Origin: Amoebidium appalachense
Lineage: Eukaryota; Ichthyosporea
Direction of reading: 5' to 3'
NCBI GenBank assembly: GCA_963693365.1
Contig: CAVNZM010000011.1
Location: 3,534,001 to 3,598,000 of the forward strand
Length of the DNA stretch: 64,000 nt
A model generated the notes under the pieces. That model did not search any database. It saw only the letters and a program-made list of their open reading frames with translations, and was not told the DNA's origin. A program made the translations under genes and the position numbers. This document shows, in pieces, positions 1 to 11,885 of this stretch (position 1 is its first letter; every line of letters begins with the position of its first letter).

Positions 1-157
1 TGCCTCCTACCCTGTTCCCTCCGCACCCCCTGCTTTCTTCTTCCCCTACGTCTTTCTACCTCGCGTAGTCAGCATCTTCATTCAGCATGACCCACAGCCG
101 ACACTACCTCCTTACTGCTACCCCCCATGACCAACATCTTTCGTTTTCTCTTCTCAG

Positions 158-693
158 GGTGATAGCGGCTGCTATTCGGAGATAGCTGCCAGGGCCTGTT
201 TCCAGGGCAAGACCGTGGAGCCCTCTTACTTCAATAACTATGATGGCGTAGGTTTACCCCCCCCCCCCCCCCCCCCCCCCCAAACACACACACACACACC
301 CTTGTTTACGGCTCTAGCTTTGTCCCTCAGCACATGTCTCTTCTTTGGCCTTTACTGCGTGCTCATATGGGTAAACTTGGTCGTTGCTGATGAGGACGTA
401 TGCCTGCTAAGTCATAAATGAAAAAGGTACCTGAGTTGGGCTCCACGCTCAGGGTGTATGGGTTGAAAGTCGAGGACCTTGGTTGATCTGCCCCCTTCCC
501 CCCCCCCCCCCCCCCCCCTCCCCTCCTGATATGGGTGAGGGTCTCTTGTGGTTGTGCTCATCCTGTATGTGAAGTCGGCAGAGAGAGTTCATAGCAGTTT
601 ACTATGCTTTACTGTGGCTAGGATAGTTCCTATAATGTAAGTGCCAGGAAAACGGAAAAGGCTGGATGGTATCTGCCCACTCTGAATATATCT

Positions 694-724
<31 letters not shown>

Positions 725-1020
725 GCACCAAGGGGAAAAAAAAAAAGAAAAAAAAAAAACCCCCACCGAAACAAACCCACCAACACTGTCACCACCCACC
801 CACGTGCCTCCACCCCTTCCACGCATACACGCACTGGCAAATTCGTTGGTTAGACACGTATATGTTTGTCTACACACCAGACCAAACACACACTTATTCC
901 AACATCCAGCACGTATGTCTTCAAACCAAAATCTCCCCGCTCCAAAAGCGCCACTTCCCACGTGTACTCCTTCTAACACGTAGTTCACAACAAATTTAAT
1001 TTTTCCGTCTCAACATGAAT

Positions 1021-1088
<68 letters not shown>

Positions 1089-2437
1089 ACACACAGGTCT
1101 TCCAGGCTATCGAATCAGGCAATGCCGATGTTGGCTTCCTGCCTCTAGAAAACACCATCTCAGGTTATTTCTACCCCCCCCCCCCCCCCGACCGCAAAAA
1201 AAAAAAAAAAAAAACCCCCCAAAAAAAAAAAAAAAAAAAAAAAAACCACGAGGTGAATGGGTCAAAACAGGGGTACGGTAGATGATTTGGGCCCAAACCG
1301 AGCATGTGCTCTGCTTGTGATACATTCTCTTTGTGTGCACTGCAAAGTCTGCTTTGCGTCGTCCGTTGTGAATGTATACGTCGTACTACGTAAGGCATTC
1401 TAACCCCTTCTCCTGCCCACACACACACACCCATCCATCCGTGGTTGCCCCAATCCATACACAAACACATATCCGGCTTTTTGAACTCCCCGAGGTCTTT
1501 TCAATTCAAATGACACATGTTTTCACTATGTGTTCTTGCCTTCCCCCCTCCCCCCCTTCTCCCCCCCCCCTTCTCCCCCTCCTTATTTCCCGCCCCCTTT
1601 ACCTGCCTACACTTTCTACTGCATGCAATGAAAATTTCTGCCTGTACATTCTAACCAAAATACTTGTGGCAAAAAGAAATTCATTGTGGTGAACTATCCA
1701 GGAAGAATTAGTCATGGTCAAGTTTTAACCGAGCAATCTCATTGGCCCGTTGCAGGCACCATCTATGCCGTGGCCGATAAGCTGATGCGCTATAAGTTGC
1801 ATATCACGGGGGAGTTTTGCCGCCATGACGACTGCTGCCTCATGGCCCTGCCTGGTTAGTAACAATACCCCCCTCCCCCCCCCCCCCCCCCCCCCCCTCC
1901 CCCTCTGCCCCCCCTCCCCACCAGAACACACCACACACTTAGAATGCATATGGTACAACTCTATGGTGTGTACTCTGTATTGTGTTGTCCGTTGTGGATG
2001 TGTACTTTGTACTCTTATGACACATTATAACCCCCTACTTATAATGCATATGATGTATCACTGTGTGCACAAACTATTCTGTGCACACAAATTCTTCATT
2101 GTGTAATATCTTCGTGAACCTTAGCTTTTCATTCTTTGCTTTGGAATCATTGATTCGTACTACGCCCTCCCCATCTTTTTCCCCCTTTCGGAAAACAGAA
2201 CGTCAAGCCAAACTTCATGCCAGACCATTCTAACGTAGTAATTATGTTGCACCCGCCACCTTCGTGAGCATAGAGCTTATAGCAACGACAAAACACGATG
2301 CAGAGTACAAACAACACATAAAGAGTATGCATAATAAGTAGAGTGGGGGGGGAGAATGCTTCGGTGGCACCTGTGTGTACTCTGCATCGTTTTTTCCGTT
2401 GTTTATGAGTACTTTGTAATTTATGCGCATTCAACCC

Positions 2438-2469
<32 letters not shown>

Positions 2470-2574
2470 AAAAAAAAAAAAAAAAAAGAAAAGAGAAAAA
2501 AAAGAAAAAGTAAAAAAGAAAAGAAAAGAAAAGAAAAGAAATAAGTAACTAACCAACCAAACACACACACACAT

Positions 2575-2642
<68 letters not shown>

Positions 2643-2690
2643 CCCCCCTCCCCCCGCCCTCCCTGCCCCCCCACCCCCTCCCCCCCCCCC

Positions 2691-2721
<31 letters not shown>

Positions 2722-3837
2722 ACACACACCCACAGGTACCAGTCTTGAGTCCATCACGCAGGTACTCAGTCACAGCAGCATCCTCGACCGTTGTGAGTCC
2801 TATCTGTCTCGTCTCAATGCTTCCATTGGCGCTACACCAGACACGGCCGGGGCTGCAAAGAGCATCAAAGAGAGAAACACACAGAACATGTACGTATTTG
2901 TGCCCCTCTCCCTCTCTATGTTTTTTTTTTAAAAAAAAAAAAGAAGAAGAAGAAGAAGAAAGAAAAAGGGGGAAAAAAACCAATCCCACTATGGCACACG
3001 TATGCCACTTATAGTCTGGTCTTGGCCCGCCGTGCACACTCAAGGCAGTCCCCCCCCCCCCCCCCCCCCCTCCCCCCGCTGGAGGTCGACCAAACCATCA
3101 CCTTTAACCCATTTCCGGAGCCTCTTTAAACCTCCTCCCGTTCCTTTCACTTTACTGTCTGAGCTACATTTAGGGGTGACTTTTGCAATGTCGGTTTGCT
3201 GGGGCAGCATTCCATTTATAGGTTAATACTGAACAATTGGCACACATTAGGAATATGTGAACGGAAGGTACCATAAAAGGTTATTTGCAAGCACGTAAGA
3301 TTGGCTCGCTTTTCCTCTCATGGTGCACGACGCCGTGCATCCACACTGCCAGTATATATATGTAAAACTACCATAAATGGTCACCTATTTGTGTATCTGA
3401 TTGGTGCCAACTGACCAATAAGCATGCAGTGCTGCCATAGCCAGTGCCCAGGTTGCAGCTACGCTGGGCCTGGAGGTGCTTGAGAAGGACATTGATGACG
3501 ACACTAACAGCAGCACACGCTACATCCTGCTGGGTACGTTAAACTTTACAATTTAGCTGGAAACCTGGGAGGTTTTTAATCGGAATCATTGGGACCAATA
3601 ATATTTTTCTTCTCAGTCTCTCTTTCTCAGAGGCTCTGTCACACACACACACACTCTCTCTCTCTCTCCCCCCTCCAACCCCCCCCCCCCCCCCCTCCCC
3701 CTCCCTCTCCCTTGTGCCTCTCCGCACCCCACCCCTCGTCTCTCCTACCCCGCAACACACGCCGACATTGCAGCCATCTCTTCTTTGGTTTCAAGTGAAC
3801 ATGTCATACCAAATCTTGCTTCCGTGCATTCTAACCT

Positions 3838-3873
<36 letters not shown>

Positions 3874-3992
3874 ACCACCACCACCACCAACAAAAACAAG
3901 CAAACAAACAAACAACACCCACCCTCACACCCCCACTCGAAACGACATAAATACACCAACTTGACCCACTTACACACACAAACCAACACCAA

Positions 3993-4048
<56 letters not shown>

Positions 4049-4224
4049 AGGCACCCAAGTCCATCCCCCCCGGCATGTCCGCCAAGACTTCCATTGCCGT
4101 GTCTCTCCGCAACCAACCAGGTGCCCTGTTCAGAGCCCTGGCTGCCTTTGCTCTTCGAGGAATCAAGTATGTGATATATACTCACCCCACCACCACCACC
4201 ACCACCACTACCGCCACACACGCA

Positions 4225-4258
<34 letters not shown>

Positions 4259-4278
4259 CAGGGAGAGAGAGAGAGAGA

Positions 4279-4321
<43 letters not shown>

Positions 4322-4610
4322 GCACGCACACAGACACACACAGTCTCTCCATCTCTCTCCTTGCCCCCCCTACCCCCCCCCCCCCTCTCCCCCCTATTCC
4401 CCTCTCTCTGTCCCTCTCTCACCACCACAATCAGAGCCGCTCTCCTAACTCGGGCACCCCCATACACTCACACTTACGCACATACAACAGAAGCAGACAA
4501 ATATGGTTCTGGTTCTGAAACGAAACGATGTACTCGGGAGCACGTGCCTGTGTGTTTGTGCCGGTGTGCCCATGAGAAGGGGAGTGGAGAGTTGTGTGCA
4601 TGTGCCCCGG

Positions 4611-4644
<34 letters not shown>

Positions 4645-4781
4645 CTGCTTGTAAAGGAAAGGATGCAAAGCAATCAAGTGGTTATTGTTACATCATGAGT
4701 GTCGGGTGCAGGATCCCCCCCCCCCCCCCCCCCCCCCCCGGTGCTTTTTCCTCGTTACATCATGAGTGTCGGGTGCAGGAT

Positions 4782-4814
<33 letters not shown>

Positions 4815-5051
4815 CTTTTTCCTCGTCCAGGATTTTTTCAATTCAGAGGCTAGATCGGATGTGCCTATGTAACTCATTTGTTTACACGGGAGTGCATTTC
4901 AAAGCACTTACACTTTGCTGTGCCAGCACGTACACATACACACACACACCGCCCACTCATACTCGCATTCACACTCGTGTCTCACTTTCTTCTCCCCTCC
5001 TCACTTCCTCCCTCCTTTCCCTCCTCCCCCCCCCCCCCTTCTCTCTCTCTC

Positions 5052-5082
<31 letters not shown>

Positions 5083-6459
5083 TCCCTTCCCCCCCCCCCC
5101 CTCTCTCTCTCTCGCTCTCTCTCTCTGTCCCCCCTCTCCCCCTGTCCCCCCCCTCCTCATTCTCCCTTCCACCCCCCACTCTCACCCACTTGCGTGTGTA
5201 TGTAGTGTCACCAAGCTAAACTAGGTCTCCCTTTCTCCCCCCTCCCTCCCTCCCTCCCTCCCTCCCTCCCTCCTTCCCTCCGCCCCCTCCCCCCCCCCTT
5301 TTTCTCTCCGCCTCCCCCCATTCTCACCCTCCTACCTGTGTACCCGCAGTGTCACCAAACTTGACGGCCGTCCCTCATCTCGTTCTGGCAGCATGCACCT
5401 AGTAACAGCCCCCCCCCCCCCCCCCCCCCCCACCCCACCCCACCCACCACCCCTGCCCTGCCCTGCCCTGCCCTGCCCGCCTACCTTTCTTCAGGAAAAA
5501 AAAGAAATAAAGATAAAATGAAAACAATCGAGGGAAGACTGGGAAGGAGGAACAGAATCAATCAAACAAAAATAAGAGAAGAGAATATGTAGCGGAAGCC
5601 AATGCAAGTACGAATGACTGCACAAAGAACAAAAGAACAGGATTTTTGTATTCGGTTTCATCTTCCCGTGTTCCCACAAACATTTTCCCCTTCACTACTC
5701 TAAAGTAATTCCAAGTAGTTTCCATATAAGGCAACAAGATCTAGGGGTCTTTACAAAAATGGCACCTGGTTGGCTGATGACCCTATCCCCCCAGACCAAC
5801 CGCCACTGGGAGTACATCAACTACATCGACATTGATGGCAGCATCCAAGTACATTCTCCCCCCTCCCCCCTCCCCCTCCCCCCCCCCCCAAAAAAAAAAA
5901 AAAAAAAAAAAAAACACCACCACCACCACTACCACAGACCACATAGACATGCACACAAGCGCACAGACATGTGTGTGTGCGTGCACACGTGTGCGCATGC
6001 ACAAGCATACGCGTACACACACACACACAGCGCCATCACCAACTTCCCCCTCACCTCAACTATTTATCCACACCGTTTTCGTCCGAGGTAAACTGTAAAT
6101 GCACCAAATTTGACCCCATCTACAAACCCAATTTTCTGAGCTAGCAGAGTCAACCAAGTCCCTAACACCAATACCACTGTGTCCGTATCCATTTCTTTCT
6201 GAGCGGACAGGGGATATTTTTTGGGCAACTTGGCGTAAATACAATTATCAATGTCTTGAGACCTGACCCCACTACGCATGCACGTCTTTCGTCACACAGA
6301 CACATCAAAAACGGATGGAATAGCAATCGAATCCATACAAACCTGCAGACACGATGGGCGCACACACAGGCACCCAGTCTCGTCTTTGCTCGGTCAACTT
6401 ACTTACCCCCCCCCCCCCCCCCCCCCCCCTTCCCCCTCCCCCCCCCTTCCCCCCCCCCC

Positions 6460-6507
<48 letters not shown>

Positions 6508-6644
6508 ACGAGGTGATCAAGAATGCGGTTGCAAACTTGGAGGAATTTGCCACCGATGTCCGTGTCCTGGGGTCCTATCCGCTTTACTCCCCCCCGCCTG
6601 AAAATTTATCGGTTGTCCCAGGCGGCCAGTTTTCTTTCCTCTAA
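158..6644 (+). CDS. Prephenate/arogenate dehydratase with ACT domain (pheA/PHA2/ADT type), 5' end outside window
   Basis: Exons 158-247, 1097-1163, 1756-1854, 2736-2889, 3430-3533, 4046-4166, 5350-5401, 5795-5848 and 6507-6644 join in phase to give 292 residues and a TAA stop. The enzyme decarboxylates and dehydrates prephenate (or arogenate) in phenylalanine synthesis. The first visible residues, GDSGCYSE, match the start of the PDT fold, so only about ten residues of that domain plus any leader lie upstream. The substrate region [18 protein letters not shown] and the catalytic TR(F/Y) motif (STRY, visible residues 165-168) are present. An ACT regulatory domain follows, with GALF (197-200) and DGRP (217-220) in place of the Phe-binding GALV and ESRP of E. 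coli. That suggests feedback control by phenylalanine. Introns are 393-881 bp and filled with poly-C and (CA)n; four acceptors lie at the end of (CA)n tracts. Family call is firm; prephenate versus arogenate preference cannot be read. Confidence 0.93.
1247..1407 (+). repeat. Dispersed repeat R1, copy with C-rich tail
   Basis: This stretch in an intron of the dehydratase gene is recognisably the same sequence as 57475-57660 read on the minus strand. It shares the order AGGTGAAT, GGGTAC, GATGA, GGGCCC, GCTCTGCTT, CTCTTT, TCCGTT, CGTACT, then GCATTC(T)AACCCC. More fragments lie at 421-478 (+), 1938-2042 (+), 2262-2343 (-) and 2363-2443 (+). Several copies run directly into poly-C. No coding potential is visible. 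Read as an interspersed repeat, perhaps a short retroposon or MITE. Confidence 0.6.
4687..4825 (+). repeat. Tandem duplication containing poly-C
   Basis: Two head-to-tail copies of a roughly 68-bp unit lie in the dehydratase intron between 4167 and 5349. Each begins TTACATCATGAGTGTCGGGT, runs into GGATCC and a poly-C tract, and ends CCGGTGCTTTTTCCTCG. The copies differ mainly in C-tract length. Confidence 0.85.
5157..5224 (+). pseudogene. Decayed duplicate of the 3' splice site and start of dehydratase exon 7
   Basis: The sequence CACTCTCACCC...TGTAG followed by TGTCACCAAGCTAAAC copies the true exon start at 5309-5364 (ATTCTCACCC...CGCAG, then TGTCACCAAACTTGAC). Joined to the upstream exon in the same phase, the copy would read VTKLN and then stop at 5222-5224. 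Using this acceptor would therefore truncate the ACT domain. It is either a dead duplicate or a poison exon. Confidence 0.7.
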
Positions 6645-7133
6645 ACATCTATTAACCCCTCCCTGGGAAAGAAGGTTAAAGTCAAGTTTATGTTTTGATT
6701 GGAAACTGTTTTTTTTTTTTTTTTGCATGTGTGGGTCTTATTTACTGTTCTTATAAGACATCACGAAGATATTATCACAAACCTTGCTTTTGGAAACTCG
6801 GAAATTTGGAAATTTCGGGAATTTTGAAAACGATTTTCGAGCATTTCATGTCAGTGCGCTGGATTTTGGCTATTGGTTTGTGGATAGCGATTTAGCTATA
6901 AATAGTCTTATGGTGCCATAGGATGTAGGGTGGTGGCATCAAATTGCAATGGGATGATGGTATATTTATTTACCGGAACACGAACAAATTTTTAAAAGAA
7001 CAGTAACCATGTACATTGCATGGATTGAACAAGAATGGCTCCGTTTGCGTGGTTATGTGTGTTGTGTGTTGTGTGTTGAGATCTAGACTGTTCCACAGGT
7101 ACACGTGTACATGCAGCAATTTTTGTTTCCTCC

Positions 7134-7166
<33 letters not shown>

Positions 7167-7390
7167 TCTACAGAACACACAGATGCACACAAAAGCACAC
7201 ACGTGTGCGTCCACACGTGCACGCACACACGGAGCCACAGGCATGCATGCACGCACACAAAAGTACGCACGTCTGCTCTTATTATAATCAAACGTGAATC
7301 CCCCTAAATCTCTACTGTGTTGTGTGTAATTATTTTTTTCTTTTGACTGGATTTATTCGACGGAAAGATATGCAAGTATGCACGTAATTA
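6645..7390. other. Intergenic, repeat-poor then poly-C
   Basis: This is the 3' flank of the dehydratase gene. It holds a T-tract at 6712-6724, AT-rich sequence to about 7000, a poly-C tract at 7134-7165 and CA-rich sequence to 7260. I see no gene. Confidence 0.6.
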
Positions 7391-7734
7391 CAGTCACGAC
7401 TGGTTTGGAACAATCCCTAATTTTCCCCCATGGGGTTGTTCCTTCTAAAGGTAGTTCGTCCGTAGTCTGTTTTCTAGATGATTGCGCAAACATATTGATT
7501 GCGCAATCAACCCAATATGACGTCATCCGTTATTATATTATTACGTTATGTTTCACGTTTTTCTTCGACTTGGCCATTTTGCAACCATTGTAAGGAAGAA
7601 AAGGAACACCGTACGTTTGCTAGCGAAACTCTGTTGTCTGTTGGCCGACACGTGTGCGCCCAGTCAATTTGATGGCATTGGCTGCAATAAGGTAGTGTCT
7701 TACGATTGGCAAATAGCGGACCCGGGCCATTGAC

Positions 7735-7770
<36 letters not shown>

Positions 7771-7914
7771 AGAAAGCCAGGATCGAACCAAGGGGGGAGG
7801 GGTATGGCGGTTTTTTTGTATAAAAATGGGGGGGGGGGGGGAGGGGGGAGGGGTGGTTGTTCCTTCTAAGACCGGTAGTTCGTCCATAGGGTTGTTCATT
7901 CCCAGTCGTGACTG
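7391..7914. mobile_element. Tc1/mariner-like MITE, TA target duplication
   Basis: The 524-bp stretch starts CAGTCACGACTGG and ends with its exact reverse complement. TA lies on both sides (7389-7390 and 7915-7916), as expected for a Tc1/mariner insertion. Further inside, the motif GGTTGTTCCTTCTAA with GGTAGTTCGTCC occurs near both ends. The interior has no transposase ORF and carries an A-tract and a poly-G tract. Read as a non-autonomous element. Confidence 0.75.
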
Positions 7915-8397
7915 TATGAGTGGTAACTAACTTACTCGATTGCAGAGCGAATATGTCTGTGCATGTTTGCTGGTGTGAATTCGCATGCCGTGCACATTTT
8001 AGCACGCTTGCACGTGGCACCTTGTGTGGTAATGTGCACGTGTGTGTGCATAATTGTGCACGAGCCATGACTCCGGTGAATGTAAAACTGTATGTTCATG
8101 CATGTCTGTGGGAATTTGTGTGGGTGTGCATTCGTGTGTGTGTGCGTGTGTGTGTGTGTGCGTATGCGTGTGCGTGTGCGTGTGCGTGTGTGTGTGCGTG
8201 TGCGTGCGTGTGTGTGTGCGTGTGCGTGTGTGTGCGCGCGCGTGTGTGTGTGTGTCTGTGGGTGTGTGTGTGTGTGTGTGTGTTGAGTGTGTGTGCACGC
8301 GTGCGCGTGTACGTGTGTGGGCGCACGCTGCGTGCATGTGTGGGTATGTGCATGTGTGGGTGTGTTCATGGATGTGCTCTTGCTGGATCAGGCTGTG
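7915..8397. repeat. Intergenic (GT)n and GC-alternating tract
   Basis: From about 8100 to 8390 the plus strand is an imperfect (TG/CG)n purine-pyrimidine alternation. Long open frames here are only repeat translations. No gene is supported. Confidence 0.85.
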
Positions 8398-9475
8398 TCT
8401 CTAATTTAATCCAGCCAAACACCACCTAAACCCAGGGTTCTCCAGCTCACCTATCAACCCATGGACCTTCCCCCCCTCCCCCCTCCACCCCCCCAAGAAA
8501 AAAAATGGGGGGGGGGGGGGGGGGGGGGGGGGAGGGGAGAGGGGGAGAAATAGAAAAAGAAAATGAAAAAGTAGCAAACTGGTACAGGTGCGCAAGGCCA
8601 CCCACCCACCACCCACACACACGTGCACTCACCAGCAAACACTCCCCCAAGTTGCACGCACACACATACCCATAGGCTTACCACACATGCACATTGTCAA
8701 TACGTCTCAACTCTGCATAAACCCCCTACTAAAATACTGCTAAACCAAACACACGTAAACAGCAACAGCAACACTGTCATATTCCTACTTTTAGTTTTTT
8801 TTTGATTTTATAGAAACTTGCGAGCTAAAAAACTGAACCAATATAAACCCACCCTATCATGATATCCGTATGTATCTTCCCTCCTCCCCCCCCCCCCCCC
8901 CCCCTCCCCCTCTCTCCCTCCTCCCACCCACCCCCACACCCACACAAACACACAACCGCACACCTCGCGATTGCACGTAGGCACACACTTACACAACAAC
9001 GTCATTTCCTTTCCCATAATGAGAGGAGGCAGCGTTGATGGAAAAAACAAAACGAGAAATGATATGCCGGAAGATAAAAACAAACAAACCAAAAAAAAAA
9101 AGAAGAAGGCCATTGGTTTTGGGGGGGAGGGGAAGGGGGGGAGGGGGGGGGGGGGGGAGGGGGGAATAAGTCGGAGAGAATAACAGAGTTAACATGAAAA
9201 CCACACAAAAACAGGGAACCAAAAAATGCTAATACAGTCCAACACCATAACGCCCCCTCATCCTTCAACGGAATGGGCTTCGTTGCAGGGAGGGAAAAGG
9301 GCAAAGGGGGGGGGGGGGGGGGGGGGAAGGGGGGGAGGGGGGGGGGGGGGGGGGGGGGGGAGCGGCACACACACACCTATCAATAGCGAAATTCTTAGCG
9401 CCCACAGCCCATGCCCAGTTTGTGAGGTCGGCAGTGGTGGCAGCCAGTGCCCACCTCCTCTGCACGGTGCTGCGG
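8398..9475 (-). pseudogene. Truncated duplicate of the UBX gene exon 6-intron 6 region
   Basis: This region is colinear and in the same orientation with 25652-26396 of the UBX gene. Shared landmarks are CCAGCCAAACACCACCTAAA at 8410 and 25660, the TTTGGTTCCCTG block, and the exon piece. The exon fragment at 9377-9475 still reads openly on the minus strand, with AVGAKNFAIDR where the gene has AVAAKNLAIDR, and keeps a GT donor. Similarity stops inside the exon at about 9475. The neighbouring exons are missing, so the copy cannot make a UBX domain. Confidence 0.8.
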
Positions 9476-9478
9476 CAC

Positions 9479-9579
9479 ACAGACCGTAAAAAAAAAAACA
9501 AAAAAAAAAACACTTAGACACTGTTTATATGGTACTACTGCAGCTTAGTAGCATGTTCAGTTATGCACATACACACCGT

Positions 9580-9625
<46 letters not shown>

Positions 9626-9789
9626 TGCGCCCAAACACACACAAACACACAATCACCGTGCACACACATGCCTGGACCGTTAAAGAAAGCAAGAAAGAGG
9701 ACTTAACAAACATGTCTACATGGTAGTACCGCAGTGGCATGCTCAGTTATGCACACACACACACATGCACACACACACACACACATACA

Positions 9790-9863
<74 letters not shown>

Positions 9864-10080
9864 GATACATACACGCACACACACGCACACACACACAGAC
9901 ACACGCACACACACACAGACACACACACACACACACACACGCACACACACGCACATACATACACGCACACGCACGCACACACACACACGCACGCACGCAC
10001 ACACACACACACGCACGCACGCACACGCACACACATACACACACACAAACACATGCACACCCACGCACATACCCGCACAC

Positions 10081-10139
<59 letters not shown>

Positions 10140-10169
10140 CATATATACACGTGCACACACGCACACATT

Positions 10170-10218
<49 letters not shown>

Positions 10219-10290
10219 GCGCGCGCATGCACACACACACACACACACACGCACACACACGTGCACACAGGAACTGGTGTTAACGTTGTT
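9479..10290. repeat. Long (CA)n complex with a roughly 190-bp direct duplication
   Basis: CA dinucleotide tracts with CG and TA interruptions fill most of this stretch. The flank sequence ...GCATGTTCAGTTATGCACA... at about 9550 recurs at about 9737, indicating a tandem duplication with its microsatellite. It ends at 10275, after which host-type repeats stop for about 14 kb. Confidence 0.85.
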
Positions 10291-10481
10291 CAAGCTGAAT
10301 ATTTTCTGGGGAGCGTCTAATTTATTATACATTTCAAGCAGTCACAAGTTCCCGTCATGTTCTTGATATCATGATCCTGAGAAAGTGGGCATACGTCTTT
10401 ATATTAACGACATACTACATGTGGAAGGCATAGATAAAAGGTGCTATGGCTACCAGTGCTAGTGCATAACTTTGCGCCAAA

Positions 10482-11723
10482 CTATTCATCATTTTCATTA
10501 CCCTCAATGACTGTCCCATTCTTGTCCAGGCACGGTTTGGGCCATCCCTGATTCAACTTTGAGTCCGGCTCCACGCACTGGCCGGCACACGAAGTGAAAC
10601 TTGTGTTGCTGTTGCACACCAGCCCAGCACCGCACCCGGCCGAAGTAAAGGACCAATCACGCAGATACGAGTATGAGCCCTCCTGAATGGGGCACAGCCC
10701 ACCACTAGTGGTCTGCCTTGCACCACACCCAGCCCACGTCACGTTGGCCAGAATACTATAGTTGCTCCACGCATCACTCCGGTCACGGTAGAACTTACTC
10801 CCCACCACGCCGAAAAACTCATTGTCTCCACAGCTGGAATTTGCGCGTGTGGGGTCGATGAAAAGCCCAGCGGCACCGGTAGCGTTGTTTGCTTTTGCTG
10901 TGGCAATTGTGAAGTTCTGCAGTGACGTGTACAGGGTGCACTTGCTGGACCGGCGAATAAAACCTATGCATTTTTCATCTGCACGGCACAACTGAGAGCA
11001 CGCCCCGTCCGTGGCACCGGTGTTTTGGGTGAGGGTGGTGGTGGTGAAGACGCCGCCCTTGGGCTTGCGTGCATGTGCCGCCCGCTTGAACCCGGTGGTG
11101 ATGGTGGGATCACGGCACGTGTTGTCTTCGCTCGAGCAGGCGAGGGAGGGGTCACACCCGCTGTTGTTGTTTGTGAAGTCAATATCCGAGCTTTTGCCCC
11201 CGGGGGATGCTTTAGACTCATAGTAGCATCCTTTGCCGTCCGTGATGTAGCCAAGGCACCGGAGATGGACATTGGTTTCGGGGTCACGGGTCACTTTGGC
11301 GCCAAAGTAGCTGCTTGGCTCGTTGCATGACTCGACACTGCGCTGCACGTGCATGTAGAAGTCCTGCCCGTTTGGGGTATTCCCGTTAACGCTATCAGAG
11401 AGATGTACGCCGCGGATTTTTGTGAACAGGCGACAGCTGGTGGGCGTTTCGTTCTCCTTTGTAGCCACCACCCAAAACGCAAGGCAGTTCGTGTTGTTGG
11501 TACACAGCCCGGAGCAGAGCTGGGCAGAAACGTTGGTCACGTTGAAATCTTTGTATATTCCTTTTTCGTTGAGACCCGAATCTGCGTATGTGGTGTTTGG
11601 TAGGATCATGTAGTAGGAGTCGAAAACGAGCTCACTCGAAGGCGGGAAAGCTGGAGTGGCTGCGGAAGCCATTGAAACCGCACCGCCAAGCGCCAAAGCG
11701 AGAGATAAAATTCTGTCAAACAT
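10482..11723 (-). CDS. Secreted Cys-rich protein with PAN/apple-like modules
   Basis: A single-exon ORF of 413 residues from ATG at 11723. Residues 1-22 look like a signal peptide (MFDRILSLALALGGAVSMASA). At least two modules have the PAN/apple spacing of Cys: CSGLCTNNTNCLAFW with later CRLF (about 70-105), and CSQLCRADEKCIGF with later CTLYT (about 245-270). A C-terminal Cys-rich block (CGAGLVCNSN...CAGQCVE) follows. Many N-x-S/T sites (NTT, NVT, NNT, NNS, NFT, NAT, NSS, NYS, NVT, NTS) suggest glycosylation in the secretory pathway. No membrane anchor is obvious, so secretion or wall association is inferred. PAN modules usually bind protein or carbohydrate. A TATA box lies 28 bp upstream. 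The lack of introns and the promoter style match the island, not the host genes. The exact family is uncertain. Confidence 0.85.
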   Translation of the reverse strand: MFDRILSLALALGGAVSMASAATPAFPPSSELVFDSYYMILPNTTYADSGLNEKGIYKDFNVTNVSAQLCSGLCTNNTNCLAFWVVATKENETPTSCRLFTKIRGVHLSDSVNGNTPNGQDFYMHVQRSVESCNEPSSYFGAKVTRDPETNVHLRCLGYITDGKGCYYESKASPGGKSSDIDFTNNNSGCDPSLACSSEDNTCRDPTITTGFKRAAHARKPKGGVFTTTTLTQNTGATDGACSQLCRADEKCIGFIRRSSKCTLYTSLQNFTIATAKANNATGAAGLFIDPTRANSSCGDNEFFGVVGSKFYRDRSDAWSNYSILANVTWAGCGARQTTSGGLCPIQEGSYSYLRDWSFTSAGCGAGLVCNSNTSFTSCAGQCVEPDSKLNQGWPKPCLDKNGTVIEGNENDE

Positions 11724-11750
11724 AGTTATTAATAATGACTGTAAGTGCTG

Positions 11751-11757
11751 TTATATA
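11751..11757 (-). promoter_or_regulatory. TATA box of the PAN-like gene
   Basis: TATATAA on the minus strand, 28 bp upstream of the ATG at 11723. The short distance implies a very short 5' leader. Confidence 0.6.
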
Positions 11758-11885
11758 AAGAGGTTAAAATTATTCAACACCGCCCGCGGTGGATACGAAC
11801 ACAATTGGACCTCGATTCTTTGGCTGCGTATATGAATTTGATCGTTGGATTTGTGGTGTTTGATGCCAGAGAGTCAGTTTAGGCC

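Noticed and set aside
7760-7800. tRNA-like B-box GGTTCGATCC on the minus strand, next to a T run
   Set aside because: The flanking bases do not pair into a T-arm or acceptor stem and no A-box or anticodon arm fits. It lies within the MITE.
9703-10366. Long His-Thr and Val-Cys repeat ORFs
   Set aside because: Pure (CA)n/(TG)n microsatellite read in all frames.
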